The translations under genes were made by a program, and so were the position numbers. Below are positions 25,544 to 34,626 of a stretch of DNA of 64,000 nt, in pieces. The stretch is from an uncultured Eubacteriales bacterium (GTDB lineage: Bacteria > Bacillota > Clostridia > Oscillospirales > CAG-272), in assembly GCA_934432675.1 (NCBI GenBank), contig CAKRYT010000002.1:173599-237598 (forward strand). Reading direction: 5' to 3'. The notes under the pieces are model-generated. The model worked only from the letters and a program-made list of their open reading frames with translations, was not told the origin of the DNA and ran no database searches. Every line of letters begins with the position of its first letter. Position 1 is the first letter of the stretch.

Positions 25544-26716
25544 ATGGAAGAAAAGACGACCGGGACGGTGCCCGAGCGCGGTTTCCGCGCGTTTTTGAAA
25601 CGAAAACAAATCGAAATATCGCCGAAACGGTATTTCATCGACGCAATGGGCTCCATGGCACTCGCCCTCTTTGCGACCCTGCTCATGAGTTCCATCCTGG
25701 GGACGCTCGGCGATCTCATCTTCGGCGCGGCCTCCAAGACCGATTTTCTCCACGTCATCAAGACCTATGCGGCGCAAGCGACCGGTATGGCGATCGGCGC
25801 GGCAATCGCTTATAACCTGAAAGGCTCCCCGCTCGTCATTTTTTCGGCGACCGCGGTCGGCGCGCTTGCCAATTCGTATGCGTTTCCAGGGCTCGCGTCC
25901 GATGCGGCGCGGTTTGCCGGGGTGCCGTATCTCGGGGATATGAAGTTTGCGGCGGGCCCCGCCGGTGTGTTCTTCGTCGTCATCATCGCGACCGAAGTCG
26001 GTAAGATGGTGTCCAAGGAGACCAAGGTGGATATTCTCGTGACGCCCCTCGCCGTTCTGCTCTCCGGTTTCCTCGCCTCGTTCCTCCTTTGCCCGCTCGT
26101 CGCTTTTATCATGTACTGGGTGATGGAGTTCATCGGGCTCGCGACGGCGTTCGTGCCGTTGCTCATGGGGGCAATCGTCGCCGCCGTCGTCGGGGTGATC
26201 CTCACGCTGCCCATTTCCTCCGCCGCGATCTGTGCCTCCATCTTCGCCGCCAATATGATCGCCGGCTCCTCCCATCCCGAGAGCCTGTACCTCGCCGCGG
26301 GTGCCGCCTGCGTCGGCTGCTGCTGCCAGATGGTGGGCTTCGCCGCCACCTCCTTCCGTGAAAACCGTTGGGGAGGGCTCGTCGCCCAGGGGCTCGGCAC
26401 CTCGATGCTCCAAATGGGGAATATCTGCAAAAATCCGCGTATCTGGATTGCGCCGACCGTCGCCTCCGCCGTCTCCGGGGCACTCTCCACGACGGTCTTC
26501 AAACTCCGCTGTGTCGGGCTCTCCGCCGGTATGGGTACCTGCGGGCTCGTCGGTCCGATCGGGCTCTTCCAGGCGGCAGAAAAGCACGACGCGCTTTTCT
26601 GGGTCGGGCTCGTGCTCCTGTGCTTTATCGTCCCCGTTGTGGTTTCCGTCGGGCTGGATCTCCTCTTCCGCCGCATCGGCTGGGTGAAGGACGGCGACCA
26701 GAAACTCGCGCTGTAA
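25544..26716 (+). CDS. PTS system IIC-like membrane permease (PTS_EIIC_2 family)
   Basis: A polytopic membrane protein of 390 residues with about ten hydrophobic segments. The N-terminus KQIEISPKRYFIDAMGSMA and segments such as ATGMAIGAAIAYNLKGSPLVIF, GAGSSHPES-like AGSSHPESLYLAAG and AATSFRENRWGGLVAQGLGTSMLQ resemble the clostridial family annotated PTS sugar transporter subunit IIC (PF13303). No IIA or IIB gene is nearby, so phosphotransfer partners must be elsewhere, or it works without them. Substrate unknown. Ribosome site AAGGAGAGACACC precedes the ATG. Monocistronic: perfect promoter before, hairpin after. Confidence 0.82.
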   Translation: MEEKTTGTVPERGFRAFLKRKQIEISPKRYFIDAMGSMALALFATLLMSSILGTLGDLIFGAASKTDFLHVIKTYAAQATGMAIGAAIAYNLKGSPLVIFSATAVGALANSYAFPGLASDAARFAGVPYLGDMKFAAGPAGVFFVVIIATEVGKMVSKETKVDILVTPLAVLLSGFLASFLLCPLVAFIMYWVMEFIGLATAFVPLLMGAIVAAVVGVILTLPISSAAICASIFAANMIAGSSHPESLYLAAGAACVGCCCQMVGFAATSFRENRWGGLVAQGLGTSMLQMGNICKNPRIWIAPTVASAVSGALSTTVFKLRCVGLSAGMGTCGLVGPIGLFQAAEKHDALFWVGLVLLCFIVPVVVSVGLDLLFRRIGWVKDGDQKLAL

Positions 26717-26843
26717 ACGGAACGGCGGGGCCTGATCTCCGTCGGCCCGTGCAATCGTCCCGCCCGGCGGAATACGCCGCGGCACTGCGGACCGAGAAGA
26801 CCCCGGCCGGCAGATGCAACGTTTACGTACAAAACGAAATAAA

Positions 26844-26875
26844 AATTCCCGTCGGGCATAAGCCCGACGGGAATT
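26844..26875. terminator. Bidirectional terminator between the PTS IIC and ABC permease genes
   Basis: A perfect 14-bp stem (26844-26857 with 26862-26875) and an ATAA loop; T-run on the minus side (TTTTTATTT) and a weaker one on the plus side. It lies between convergent genes. Confidence 0.85.
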
Positions 26876-26964
26876 CTGTTTGCGGCGATGAGGACGGTGC
26901 CGTAGCCCCGGAGGGGACGTCGGCGTGACGCACGGTGCCGCGCAGGGGGCTTTACGTCACGGGA

Positions 26965-28569
26965 TCAGCCGAGGTTCTGGAAGATGCGGTCTCCGTATTT
27001 GGTGATGTGGACGTAGAGGACGATCGAGGCGATGAGCGGGATGACGGCGGCAATCGCCATCCCGAGCGCGGGGATACCGAGCAGGATGCCGACGACGATG
27101 CCCGGAGCCATTGCCATCATACTGCCGACCGACCCGATGAGCATGGTAAAGCCGACGGCACCCGACTGTTTGAGCACCTGCGTCTCGTCCGAGAAGTCAA
27201 AACGCGGCAGGGCAATGTTCATCATGAGCCCGATGAGCACGATCGCCGCGTTGTAGACCTGCGGTACGATGAGGAGCGCAATGACGGCGGCGACGGAGGG
27301 ACGGATGGCAATCGCACAGGTCACGGACGCGATGAGGGTCAGCGGTGCCGAGAGGATCATGTGCGGGACGAGTTTGGCTTTCAGCACGGTATGACCGGGG
27401 AGCGGTAGGGATTGGAGAATATAGATGTTCTGCCCCTCCATCGACACTGCGGAGGCGGAGAACAGGGTCATAGAGGCGAGGAACGAGAGGAGCCCTGCGG
27501 CAATCGCCGCAATCATATCGGCGGGGATGCCTTCGGCCAGGACCTCGTCCACCGGGACGAATAAGACACCGACGGCAATAAGGAGCGTCAGGAGCATTCC
27601 CATTCCGCCGTTCAGCATATACGCGGAACTGCCGCCGATACGGCGGAATTCGTTTCTGATGAGCGCGGTATACTGTGACCCCGCGCGGGTGACCTTGGCA
27701 CGGTACACCGCCCGGGCACCGCCGCGCTGCCTCGTCGCAACGGCGAGGAAGGTCGCCGAAAGGATCCCGATGAGGATCGCGAACGGCACCAGCATAAAGG
27801 CGAGATAAACGAAGAGCCACGCGAAGTTACCGCCCGCCGCCGCAATCCCAAAGGCACGGAAGGGGAAGAACAGGGGCCCGCGCATACTTTCCGCGAGTTT
27901 CATTGCCAGCTCTTCGGTGATGGCGACCCCGCCGCCGAGTTTCATGCACCCGTAGAGGTAGACGACGAAGATGACGGCCCCGAGGATGGTGGAGACGATT
28001 GCCGGATTCTTCATACGGGAGGTGATGAGGAAGAGCAACCAACCGACAAAACTGGACAGTGCGAGCGACAGCCCGGGCATACAGATGACCCCGAGGAGGA
28101 TGGCGATGACGCCGGTCACCGACGCGTGACCCAGGGCACACCAGACGATGATGGCGGGCAGAACGATGATGAGTTCAAAGAGAAAGTCGGTGAGCACGAT
28201 CATGAGCATCCGCGAGAGCAGGATGTCCCGCGGACGGATCGGCAGAGAGAGGAGAGCTTCGTTGTCTTTTGCCTCGAAAAGCTGGCTCTTCGCCGTAAAG
28301 ATGGTGAAGATGAAGTCCACGAGGAACACGAGCGTCGCGAGGACCGCAAAGTAGAGCCACGCGTTCTCGGTGCCGCCGACGATGCTCCCGAGGGCGTGGA
28401 AGAACATTCCCGACATCCCCATGAAGACAACGCCGCAGTAGGCGAGGAGGACGGCGAGCAGAATCATGGCACCGCGGCTGCGCGGTTTCGTCGTCCCTTT
28501 CTTCGATCGGCGGTTGCCGAGGGAGGACAGGAGTCCGGCGAGTTGGAGTTTCAGCAGTGTTTTCAGCAT
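26965..28569 (-). CDS. ABC exporter permease (ABC-2-like)
   Basis: A 534-residue integral membrane protein with about twelve hydrophobic segments in two halves. Early features LLLAVLLAYCGVVFMGMSG and FEAKDNEALLSLPIRPRDILLSRM match the large ABC-2-type permeases of Firmicutes exporters. It lies 15 bases after an ATPase gene of the same strand, so the pair is one transporter; substrate unknown (such pairs export lipids, peptides or drugs). GGAGACGCC precedes the ATG at 28569. Confidence 0.85.
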   Translation of the reverse strand: MLKTLLKLQLAGLLSSLGNRRSKKGTTKPRSRGAMILLAVLLAYCGVVFMGMSGMFFHALGSIVGGTENAWLYFAVLATLVFLVDFIFTIFTAKSQLFEAKDNEALLSLPIRPRDILLSRMLMIVLTDFLFELIIVLPAIIVWCALGHASVTGVIAILLGVICMPGLSLALSSFVGWLLFLITSRMKNPAIVSTILGAVIFVVYLYGCMKLGGGVAITEELAMKLAESMRGPLFFPFRAFGIAAAGGNFAWLFVYLAFMLVPFAILIGILSATFLAVATRQRGGARAVYRAKVTRAGSQYTALIRNEFRRIGGSSAYMLNGGMGMLLTLLIAVGVLFVPVDEVLAEGIPADMIAAIAAGLLSFLASMTLFSASAVSMEGQNIYILQSLPLPGHTVLKAKLVPHMILSAPLTLIASVTCAIAIRPSVAAVIALLIVPQVYNAAIVLIGLMMNIALPRFDFSDETQVLKQSGAVGFTMLIGSVGSMMAMAPGIVVGILLGIPALGMAIAAVIPLIASIVLYVHITKYGDRIFQNLG

Positions 28570-28584
28570 GGCGTCTCCTTACCC

Positions 28585-29298
28585 TTACGCGTCCTCGTCG
28601 ACGAGTTCGAGGAAGGCGTCTTCCAGGCTTTCATCGCCCTTGACTTCTTCGGTCGTGCCGGCGCGGAGCAGTTTGCCGTTCTTGATGATGGCAATCTTAT
28701 CGCACAGGCGTTCTGCCACGTCCAGGACGTGGGTCGAGAAGAAGATGGCACCGCCGCGTTCGCAGTGCTCACGCATCATTTCCTTGAGCAGATGCGATGC
28801 CTGCGGGTCGAGCCCGACGAAGGGCTCATCCATGAGGATGAGGCGGGGCTCATGCAGGAATGCCGCAATGAGGGCGAGCCGCTGCTTCATACCGTGCGAA
28901 TAGCCGGAGACCTGCTGGGCGAGGGCATCGGTGAGCTGGAATTTTTCCGAGAGTTCCGCGATGCGGGCACCCCGCACATCGGCGGGGATGCCGAACACGT
29001 CCGCAATGAAATTCAGGTATTTGATGCCGGTGAGGAATGGGTAAAGTTCGGGGTTGTCCGGCAGGTAGGCGATGATCTTCTTCGCCGTGAGCGGATTTTC
29101 ACGGATGGAAATCCCGTCGATGTAAATCTCGCCGGCGTCCGGGGCGAGGATCCCCGCGCACGCTTTGAGAGTTGTGGTCTTACCGGCACCGTTGTGTCCG
29201 ATGAAACCGTAGATCTCGCCGGGGGCGATACGGAGCGTCAGGTCGTCGACGGCGACCTTCTCTCCGAAACGTTTGGTGTAGTGCTCAATTCTTAACAT
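28585..29298 (-). CDS. ABC exporter ATP-binding protein
   Basis: A 237-residue nucleotide-binding subunit. It contains Walker A GHNGAGKTTTLKA, signature YSHGMKQRLALIAAF (SHGMK variant common in exporters), Walker B RLILMDEPFVGLDP, and H-loop STHVL. It pairs with the permease 15 bases downstream. The gene starts 35 bases after the stop of the anchored 344-residue protein, so the three likely share one mRNA. AGGAGACCGCC precedes the ATG. Confidence 0.93.
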   Translation of the reverse strand: MLRIEHYTKRFGEKVAVDDLTLRIAPGEIYGFIGHNGAGKTTTLKACAGILAPDAGEIYIDGISIRENPLTAKKIIAYLPDNPELYPFLTGIKYLNFIADVFGIPADVRGARIAELSEKFQLTDALAQQVSGYSHGMKQRLALIAAFLHEPRLILMDEPFVGLDPQASHLLKEMMREHCERGGAIFFSTHVLDVAERLCDKIAIIKNGKLLRAGTTEEVKGDESLEDAFLELVDEDA

Positions 29299-29333
29299 GG
29301 CGGTCTCCTGTCGTTATATGTAATGGAAGTGAT

Positions 29334-30368
29334 TTACTTTTCAAAGTAGGTGAGCGGGGTGGCGTAGCAGTGGGCACCGCCCGTGAATTTGCCGAAAATA
29401 TAGCGGTTGCAGGCGGATTCGTTCATGACGTAGATCTTGCCGTCCAGAACGAGCGGCTCCTCCGCCATGGGGGGCAGTGAGGCGCGCGTGACGAGCGCGG
29501 TGTCGTCCAGGGCGTAACAGGGGAGCGTTACACCGAGGACGGTGACGTCCTGCACCCGCTGTATTTTGCCCGTGTCATAGACGGAGAGGGAGGAGTGGGC
29601 GAGTGCCCAGGAGCCCGTGACGTACGCCCGCCCCTCGGAAAAGGCAATCCCCTGTGCAAGGTCGGGGAGGGAGAGGGCGGCGGTCGGTACAGTGGCTACG
29701 CCGACGGGCGACGCAGGGTCGAGCGGGTAACAGAGCGCGAGTGCGCGCTGGGTCACGCCGGACGGGCAGGTGACGTAATGATTTGCGGGCGTTTCGTAAT
29801 TGCCGGGGCGATAGAATTCGCCGACGATGAGACGGTTGCCCTGCACTTGCAGAAAGGCGGGACCGAGGTGGTCGCCTTCATCCGTTGCGAGATAGCAGGA
29901 GAGGGAGCCGACGGCGGTCATGGTGCCGCCGTCCTGCGTCGTTTCCAGGTCGGCGCGGGCAAAGACGTGTACTTTCGCGTCCTCGCCGCCTGCAAGGTAG
30001 ACGAAGTCGCCGCCGACGGCGACACCGCCCGCGTGCCCCCCATAGGGAGTGCCGTCCGGGAGTGCGTAGTACAGTGTTTTTTGCAGTTTTCCGTCACTGC
30101 CGACGAGGTACAGCGGGGAGGGATCTCCCTCTTTATCGTACCCGGTGACGAGGTAAGTGCCGCGGGCACTGTCATAATCCAGCCCCTGCGGGATGAAACC
30201 GTCCCCGAGCCCGGGGATCTTGAAGGCGCGCTCCGAGGCGCGGTAGTAACCGAGGTGCGGCAGACGCACGTAGGCGCGCACACCGAGGAGCAACAGCAGC
30301 GGGATGAGAAGCAGAACGGCGGTGACCGCCGTGATGATTTTGGCTTTGCGGCTCATTTTCGTTTGCAT
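29334..30368 (-). CDS. Membrane-anchored extracytoplasmic protein, beta-propeller-like
   Basis: A 344-residue protein with a single N-terminal hydrophobic segment (IITAVTAVLLLIPLLLLLGVRAYV), either signal anchor or uncleaved signal. The rest is extracytoplasmic and has repeated short strands, such as GLGDGFIPQGLDYDSARGTYLVTGY, GHAGGVAVGGDFVYLAGGEDAKVHVF and DLAQGIAFSEGRAYVTGS, resembling blades of a beta propeller. No catalytic motif recognised. Start ATG 30368 follows GGAGGCTTCTTT. First gene of a probable operon with the ABC exporter; it may be its sensor or accessory factor. Confidence 0.6.
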   Translation of the reverse strand: MQTKMSRKAKIITAVTAVLLLIPLLLLLGVRAYVRLPHLGYYRASERAFKIPGLGDGFIPQGLDYDSARGTYLVTGYDKEGDPSPLYLVGSDGKLQKTLYYALPDGTPYGGHAGGVAVGGDFVYLAGGEDAKVHVFARADLETTQDGGTMTAVGSLSCYLATDEGDHLGPAFLQVQGNRLIVGEFYRPGNYETPANHYVTCPSGVTQRALALCYPLDPASPVGVATVPTAALSLPDLAQGIAFSEGRAYVTGSWALAHSSLSVYDTGKIQRVQDVTVLGVTLPCYALDDTALVTRASLPPMAEEPLVLDGKIYVMNESACNRYIFGKFTGGAHCYATPLTYFEK

Positions 30369-30423
30369 AAAGAAGCCTCCGAAGTATGTTTTCGCGGTGT
30401 TACCGTGTGTTACGAACATTGCA

Positions 30424-30452
30424 ATTATAGCACATTTTTCCACCGATAACAA
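30424..30452 (-). promoter_or_regulatory. Promoter of the anchored protein and ABC exporter genes
   Basis: TTGTTA (30447-30452), a 17-base spacer and TATAAT (30424-30429), with an extended TGC before the -10. Two direct GTGTTAC copies (30397-30403, 30407-30413; plus-strand reading) follow the start point. Confidence 0.82.
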
Positions 30453-30496
30453 GACGTATTTTGCCACGCCCCGAAAGAGGACTGTGACCACAGGAA

Positions 30497-30522
30497 AAGC
30501 CCCGCGCCGTGGCGCGGGGCTT
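30497..30522 (-). terminator. Terminator of the 340-residue membrane protein gene
   Basis: A 12-bp GC stem (30497-30508 with 30511-30522), followed on the minus strand by TTTTCC. It lies 60 bases after the stop at 30582. Confidence 0.7.
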
Positions 30523-30581
30523 CGGACGCGCCGTGGGGCGCGTGCCATGCGGTGCCTGCGGCACCGCGGGTGGGCAGAGAT

Positions 30582-31604
30582 TTATGCATTTGCCGCGGCG
30601 GTCTGCGCGTGGCGGATCTCCGTATCCTCGGCGGCGAACTCGATAAAGAGCTGGACGAGGAGCATGAAGGCGATCGGTACGAGGCAGAACAGCGTCGCGC
30701 CGGTACCGGTGAGCCCTATGAGGGAGATGAGCCCGGGGGTGACAAACACGAGGACGAGCGAGCCGATACCCGAGAAGATACGACCGATGAAACGGGTGAG
30801 CATCGCGCCCGTGGTCTCGGATGCCGCAAACTTCTCGCCCGTATGGCAGAAGACACGGCGGCACACGGAGGAGATAAGACCGAGCATGAACGCGAGGACG
30901 ACGGCGGCACCGACGAAGATGCCGCATTCCGTGAGTCCCTTTTCACCGAAGGTGAGCGTTTTCAGATCCAGCACGACCCCGGTGATCGACGCATAGGCAG
31001 GGGAGTCGATGACGCCGGCCTGCGTGAGGGTCAGGAGCAGAGACCCGAAGAAGATTATGCCGAACAGGGCGTGCCAGACGGAGGAAATGTGCATCCGATA
31101 TTTGCCGGACACGATGAGATAAAGCGGCACGAACACGAGCGCGCAGTATTCAAGGAGCACGAAGAGGGGTACGGAGGCGGTGAAAATATCCGTGAAGGAA
31201 GTCGTCGCCAGCCACGTGGGGAAGATAAATCCGAGCAGCCCCGCAGTGAGCGGAACGGTGCATACGAGCCCGTACAGACCCTGCGTCAGGTAGGCATCCG
31301 GGAAGAAAATCCCCCAGAGGAGTGCGAACGCGAACGCAAGCAGTACCACGGGGATAAAGGTCCCGCCGCTCTTATAAATCCGTGTCAGCACGGAAAGCCC
31401 GGTCAAATCGCCGAGCTTGGGAATGAGGCGGATGGCGGCACCGCACAAAAGCATAAGAACCACGACCGCCCGCGCGATGACGGAGAGGACTTTATGTTTC
31501 CTCGGCAGCAACATCGCGATGAGCAGGAGGACGACGGGGATACACACGAGCGCAATGCGGTCGGTGAGCCCCATGGACTCATAGGCATTCAGAGAAAAGA
31601 ACAT
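30582..31604 (-). CDS. Polytopic membrane protein of unknown function
   Basis: A 340-residue protein with eight or nine hydrophobic segments and short loops; no motif recognised. The first segment begins after MFFSLNAYESMGLTD (VCIPVVLLLIAMLLP); the last ends in a charged tail EFAAEDTEIRHAQTAAANA. A cytoplasmic loop contains CRRVFCHTGEKF, with two Cys. Start ATG 31604 is supported by GGAAGGAG at good spacing and by the promoter upstream; the frame is open to 31679 but that would overlap the -10. Monocistronic. Confidence 0.65.
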   Translation of the reverse strand: MFFSLNAYESMGLTDRIALVCIPVVLLLIAMLLPRKHKVLSVIARAVVVLMLLCGAAIRLIPKLGDLTGLSVLTRIYKSGGTFIPVVLLAFAFALLWGIFFPDAYLTQGLYGLVCTVPLTAGLLGFIFPTWLATTSFTDIFTASVPLFVLLEYCALVFVPLYLIVSGKYRMHISSVWHALFGIIFFGSLLLTLTQAGVIDSPAYASITGVVLDLKTLTFGEKGLTECGIFVGAAVVLAFMLGLISSVCRRVFCHTGEKFAASETTGAMLTRFIGRIFSGIGSLVLVFVTPGLISLIGLTGTGATLFCLVPIAFMLLVQLFIEFAAEDTEIRHAQTAAANA

Positions 31605-31669
31605 GACTGTACTCCTTCCCGATAGATAAAATGGCATTTTACGCACCAAAATCTGATAAAATCTAATAA

Positions 31670-31698
31670 ATTGTAGCATGCCCGCGCGAAAATGTCAA
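31670..31698 (-). promoter_or_regulatory. Promoter of the 340-residue membrane protein gene
   Basis: TTGACA (31693-31698), 17 bases, TACAAT (31670-31675) on the minus strand, 65 bases before the start. Confidence 0.85.
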
Positions 31699-31761
31699 TC
31701 ATTTATGGGCAAATTCCCCACAAGGGATCCCAAAAGCCGCGTTTTCGTCGCCCGCCCCGCG

Positions 31762-33861
31762 TCAGCGCACGCCGAAAGTGAGTTCCCCGTAGGTCGGCAC
31801 CGGCCACGCACGCAGGTCGGTGTACTCCTCCATGGCGTCGACGGTACGGCGGAGTGCCTCCATCGTCGGGATGACGTGTTCCTTGAACGCCACCGCCGCC
31901 TCTTCCGCGTCGGCGAGACTGGCGGCTGCCGCCGCCTCCGCTTTGAGGTTTTCGGTTTCGGAGAACGCCTCCTCCGTCAGATCGGTCAGACGCCCGATGA
32001 GCGTCCCCTCCATGTGGCAGGCGGCACCGACGGACGACTTCTTCGCCGCCATGACGTCGGACAGTGTGCGGATATAATCGTTGACGGCGGGGATATAGTC
32101 CTTCATCGCCATGTCGATCATGGTGCATGCCTCGATGTTGAGGATCTTCTCGTAATTTTCAAACAGGATCTCGCGGCGCGAGGTGAGTTCGGTACGGCTC
32201 ATGACACCGTGGGCCTCGAAGAGACGCACGTTCTTCTCGTCCGTCAGGCAGGGAAAGACGTCGACCGAGGTCGGGTAGTTGCGGAGCCCGCGGCGCGCCG
32301 CCTCCTCCGTCCACTCCCGCGAGTAACCGTTGCCGTTGAAGATGATGCGTGCGTGAAGACCGAGTTCACGCCGCAGGAGTGCGCGGACGGCGGCGGTAAA
32401 GTCCTCCGCCCCTTCCAGTTCGTCCGCGTAGTGCCGCAGGCTCTCCGCCACGGCGGTATTGAGCACGATGTTCGGCATCGCGATATTCTGCGAGGAGCCG
32501 ACCATACGGAACTCAAATTTGTTTCCGGTAAAGGCAAAGGGGCTGGTGCGGTTGCGGTCGGTCGTGTCGCGCAGGAAGGTCGGGATGGAGGGGGAGTGCA
32601 GGTCCACGTAGGAGCGTTGCACGTCGCGGTGCTCCTCCCCCGCGATGATGGCGTTGACGACGCGGGTCAGGTCGTCCCCGAGAAAGACCGAGACGATCGC
32701 GGGCGGGGCCTCGTTGGCACCGAGGCGGTGGTCGTTCGATGCCGAGGCGACCGACAGGCGGAGCAGGTCCTGGTAATCGTCAACGGCGGAGATGACCGCC
32801 GTCAGAAAGACGAGAAATTGCAGATTTTCCGCCGGCTTTTTCCCCGGCTTCGTGAGGTTTTTGCCCGTATCGGTCGAGAGTGACCAGTTGTTGTGCTTGC
32901 CCGAGCCGTTGATGCCCGCAAAGGGCTTTTCGTGGAGCAGGCAGACCATGCCGTGGCGTTCCGCAACGTGTTTCATGGTCTCCATCATGAGCAGATTCTG
33001 GTCGATAGCGAGGTTGGCCGAGGTGTAGACGGGCGCGAGCTCGTGCTGGGAGGGCGCGACCTCGTTGTGTTTGGTCTTGGCGGGGATGCCCAGTTCCCAG
33101 AGTTCACGGTCGAGTTCCGCCATGAAAGCACCGACGCGCGTTTTAAGCGGCCCGTAATAGTGGTCGTCGAGCTGCTGCCCCTTGGGGGCGGGGGCACCGA
33201 ACAGGGTCCTGCCCGTATAGAACAGGTCGCGCCGCGCATCGTACTGCTCGCGGTCGATGAGGAAGTATTCCTGCTCTGCACCGACCGAGGTGTCGACCCG
33301 CATGGTTTCGGTATCGCCGAACAGGCGCAGGATGCGTACCGCCTCACGCGAGAGGCTATCGATGGAGCGGATGAGCGGGGTCTTGGTGTCCAGTGCCTCG
33401 CCCGTGTAGGAGCAGAAAACGGTCGGGATGTAAAGGGAGCCGTCTTTCACAAACGTGAAGGAGGCGGGGTCCCACGCCGTGTAGCCGCGCGCCTCGAACG
33501 TGGCGCGGAGGCCGCCGGAAGGGAAGGAAGAAGCGTCCGACTCCCCTTTGATGAGTTCCTTACCGGAAAAATCGAGAATGACGCGACTGCGGGAGACGGG
33601 GGTCAGAAACGCCTCGTGCTTCTCTGCCGTTACGCCCGTCAGCGGCTGGAACCAGTGGGTATAGTGCGTGGCACCCTGCTCGATCGCCCAGTCTTTCATC
33701 GCCGCGGCGACGACGTCGGCGATCCCCGGGTCAAGTTCCGACCCGGTGGCGATGGTGGCGGCAATGGAGCGGTACACGTTCTCCGGCAGGCGTTTTTTCA
33801 TAACGTCGTCGTTGAAGACCCGGCAGCCGAAACGCTCCGGTGTGAAGTCAAAATCGGACAT
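31762..33861 (-). CDS. glnN: Glutamine synthetase, type III
   Basis: Assimilates ammonia into glutamine using ATP. Its 699 residues are the type III size, much longer than type I. Motifs: GAEQEYFLIDREQ (metal site), APSQHELAPVY, and HEKPFAGINGSGKHNNWSL (ATP/glutamate site), plus the type III N-terminal domain (FGCRVFNDDVMKKRLP). The start at 33861 (MSDFDF) has AGAAAGGAAATACC upstream; the open frame to 33900 lacks support. It stands alone; no nitrogen regulator and no clear promoter were recognised in the 165-base gap on its 5' side. Confidence 0.96.
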   Translation of the reverse strand: MSDFDFTPERFGCRVFNDDVMKKRLPENVYRSIAATIATGSELDPGIADVVAAAMKDWAIEQGATHYTHWFQPLTGVTAEKHEAFLTPVSRSRVILDFSGKELIKGESDASSFPSGGLRATFEARGYTAWDPASFTFVKDGSLYIPTVFCSYTGEALDTKTPLIRSIDSLSREAVRILRLFGDTETMRVDTSVGAEQEYFLIDREQYDARRDLFYTGRTLFGAPAPKGQQLDDHYYGPLKTRVGAFMAELDRELWELGIPAKTKHNEVAPSQHELAPVYTSANLAIDQNLLMMETMKHVAERHGMVCLLHEKPFAGINGSGKHNNWSLSTDTGKNLTKPGKKPAENLQFLVFLTAVISAVDDYQDLLRLSVASASNDHRLGANEAPPAIVSVFLGDDLTRVVNAIIAGEEHRDVQRSYVDLHSPSIPTFLRDTTDRNRTSPFAFTGNKFEFRMVGSSQNIAMPNIVLNTAVAESLRHYADELEGAEDFTAAVRALLRRELGLHARIIFNGNGYSREWTEEAARRGLRNYPTSVDVFPCLTDEKNVRLFEAHGVMSRTELTSRREILFENYEKILNIEACTMIDMAMKDYIPAVNDYIRTLSDVMAAKKSSVGAACHMEGTLIGRLTDLTEEAFSETENLKAEAAAAASLADAEEAAVAFKEHVIPTMEALRRTVDAMEEYTDLRAWPVPTYGELTFGVR

Positions 33862-34026
33862 GGTATTTCCTTTCTGGTTGGATGTTCGCGGGGGTGACAT
33901 ATGCCGTACGGCACGGACAAGGCGCGCACGGGGGCCGCGGATGCGGCGTGGACTGTGTGCGGGAATATCGCGGGTGCGGTGCGGGAAAAGGTCACCGCGA
34001 CACGCGGAAATACGGCGTCGGGCAGG

Positions 34027-34626
34027 TCAGAATCCGGCGCGCCAGAGCGCGCGACGCACCGCCTCGGGGGAGAGGCCGAGGGCGATCTGCTTCTCACGGA
34101 AAAGCCGTTTGTTTTCCTCAAAGTCCGCGTCGCCTGCGGCGATTGCCGCATCGATGGCGTGGGACACCGCCGCGCTCGGATAGCCACGGCGGAGGAGATA
34201 GGCGTGCGTTTTGCGGCGGCTCCATCCCTTGCCCGCGCAACGGGCGGCGAGCCGCTCGGCACTGTCCGCCTCTTTCAGGTACCCGAGTCTTTCCACTTCG
34301 TCGAGTGCCGCGCGGGCGGCATCGTCTCCGTGCCCTTTGCGGCGCAGTTTCAGATACAGGTTCCGTCGGCTCTCGTCGCCGCGGGCGAGTGACCCGAGGG
34401 CGGAGGCGAGTGCGCGACGTTCCGCCACGTGGGCGAGCAACCGTTCCAGTTCCTCCTCGGAGAGGAGGTAGCCCGCCGCTGGCGCACCGAGGTCCACGTA
34501 GAATTTTTCTGCCACCGGATAGGAGACGGAGCCCTCCTCGCCGCGCACGACCAGTGTCAGTCTGCCCGGCACGTTCCCGTGTCGGACGGCGAGGAGGGTG
34601 CCCGGGGCGGCATCCTCACTCCGCAT
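34027..34626 (-). CDS. recX: RecX regulatory protein
   Basis: A 199-residue modulator of RecA filaments. The helical three-repeat RecX core is visible: ARGDESRRNLYLKLRRKGH, ALDEVERLGYLKEADSAERL, GWSRRKTHAYLLRRGYPSAAVS, with an N-terminal beta region of about 50 residues. It overlaps the end of recA by 11 bases, giving translational coupling, and uses the same strand. The overlap with recA makes the assignment firm although RecX sequences vary. Confidence 0.87.
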   Translation of the reverse strand: MRSEDAAPGTLLAVRHGNVPGRLTLVVRGEEGSVSYPVAEKFYVDLGAPAAGYLLSEEELERLLAHVAERRALASALGSLARGDESRRNLYLKLRRKGHGDDAARAALDEVERLGYLKEADSAERLAARCAGKGWSRRKTHAYLLRRGYPSAAVSHAIDAAIAAGDADFEENKRLFREKQIALGLSPEAVRRALWRAGF

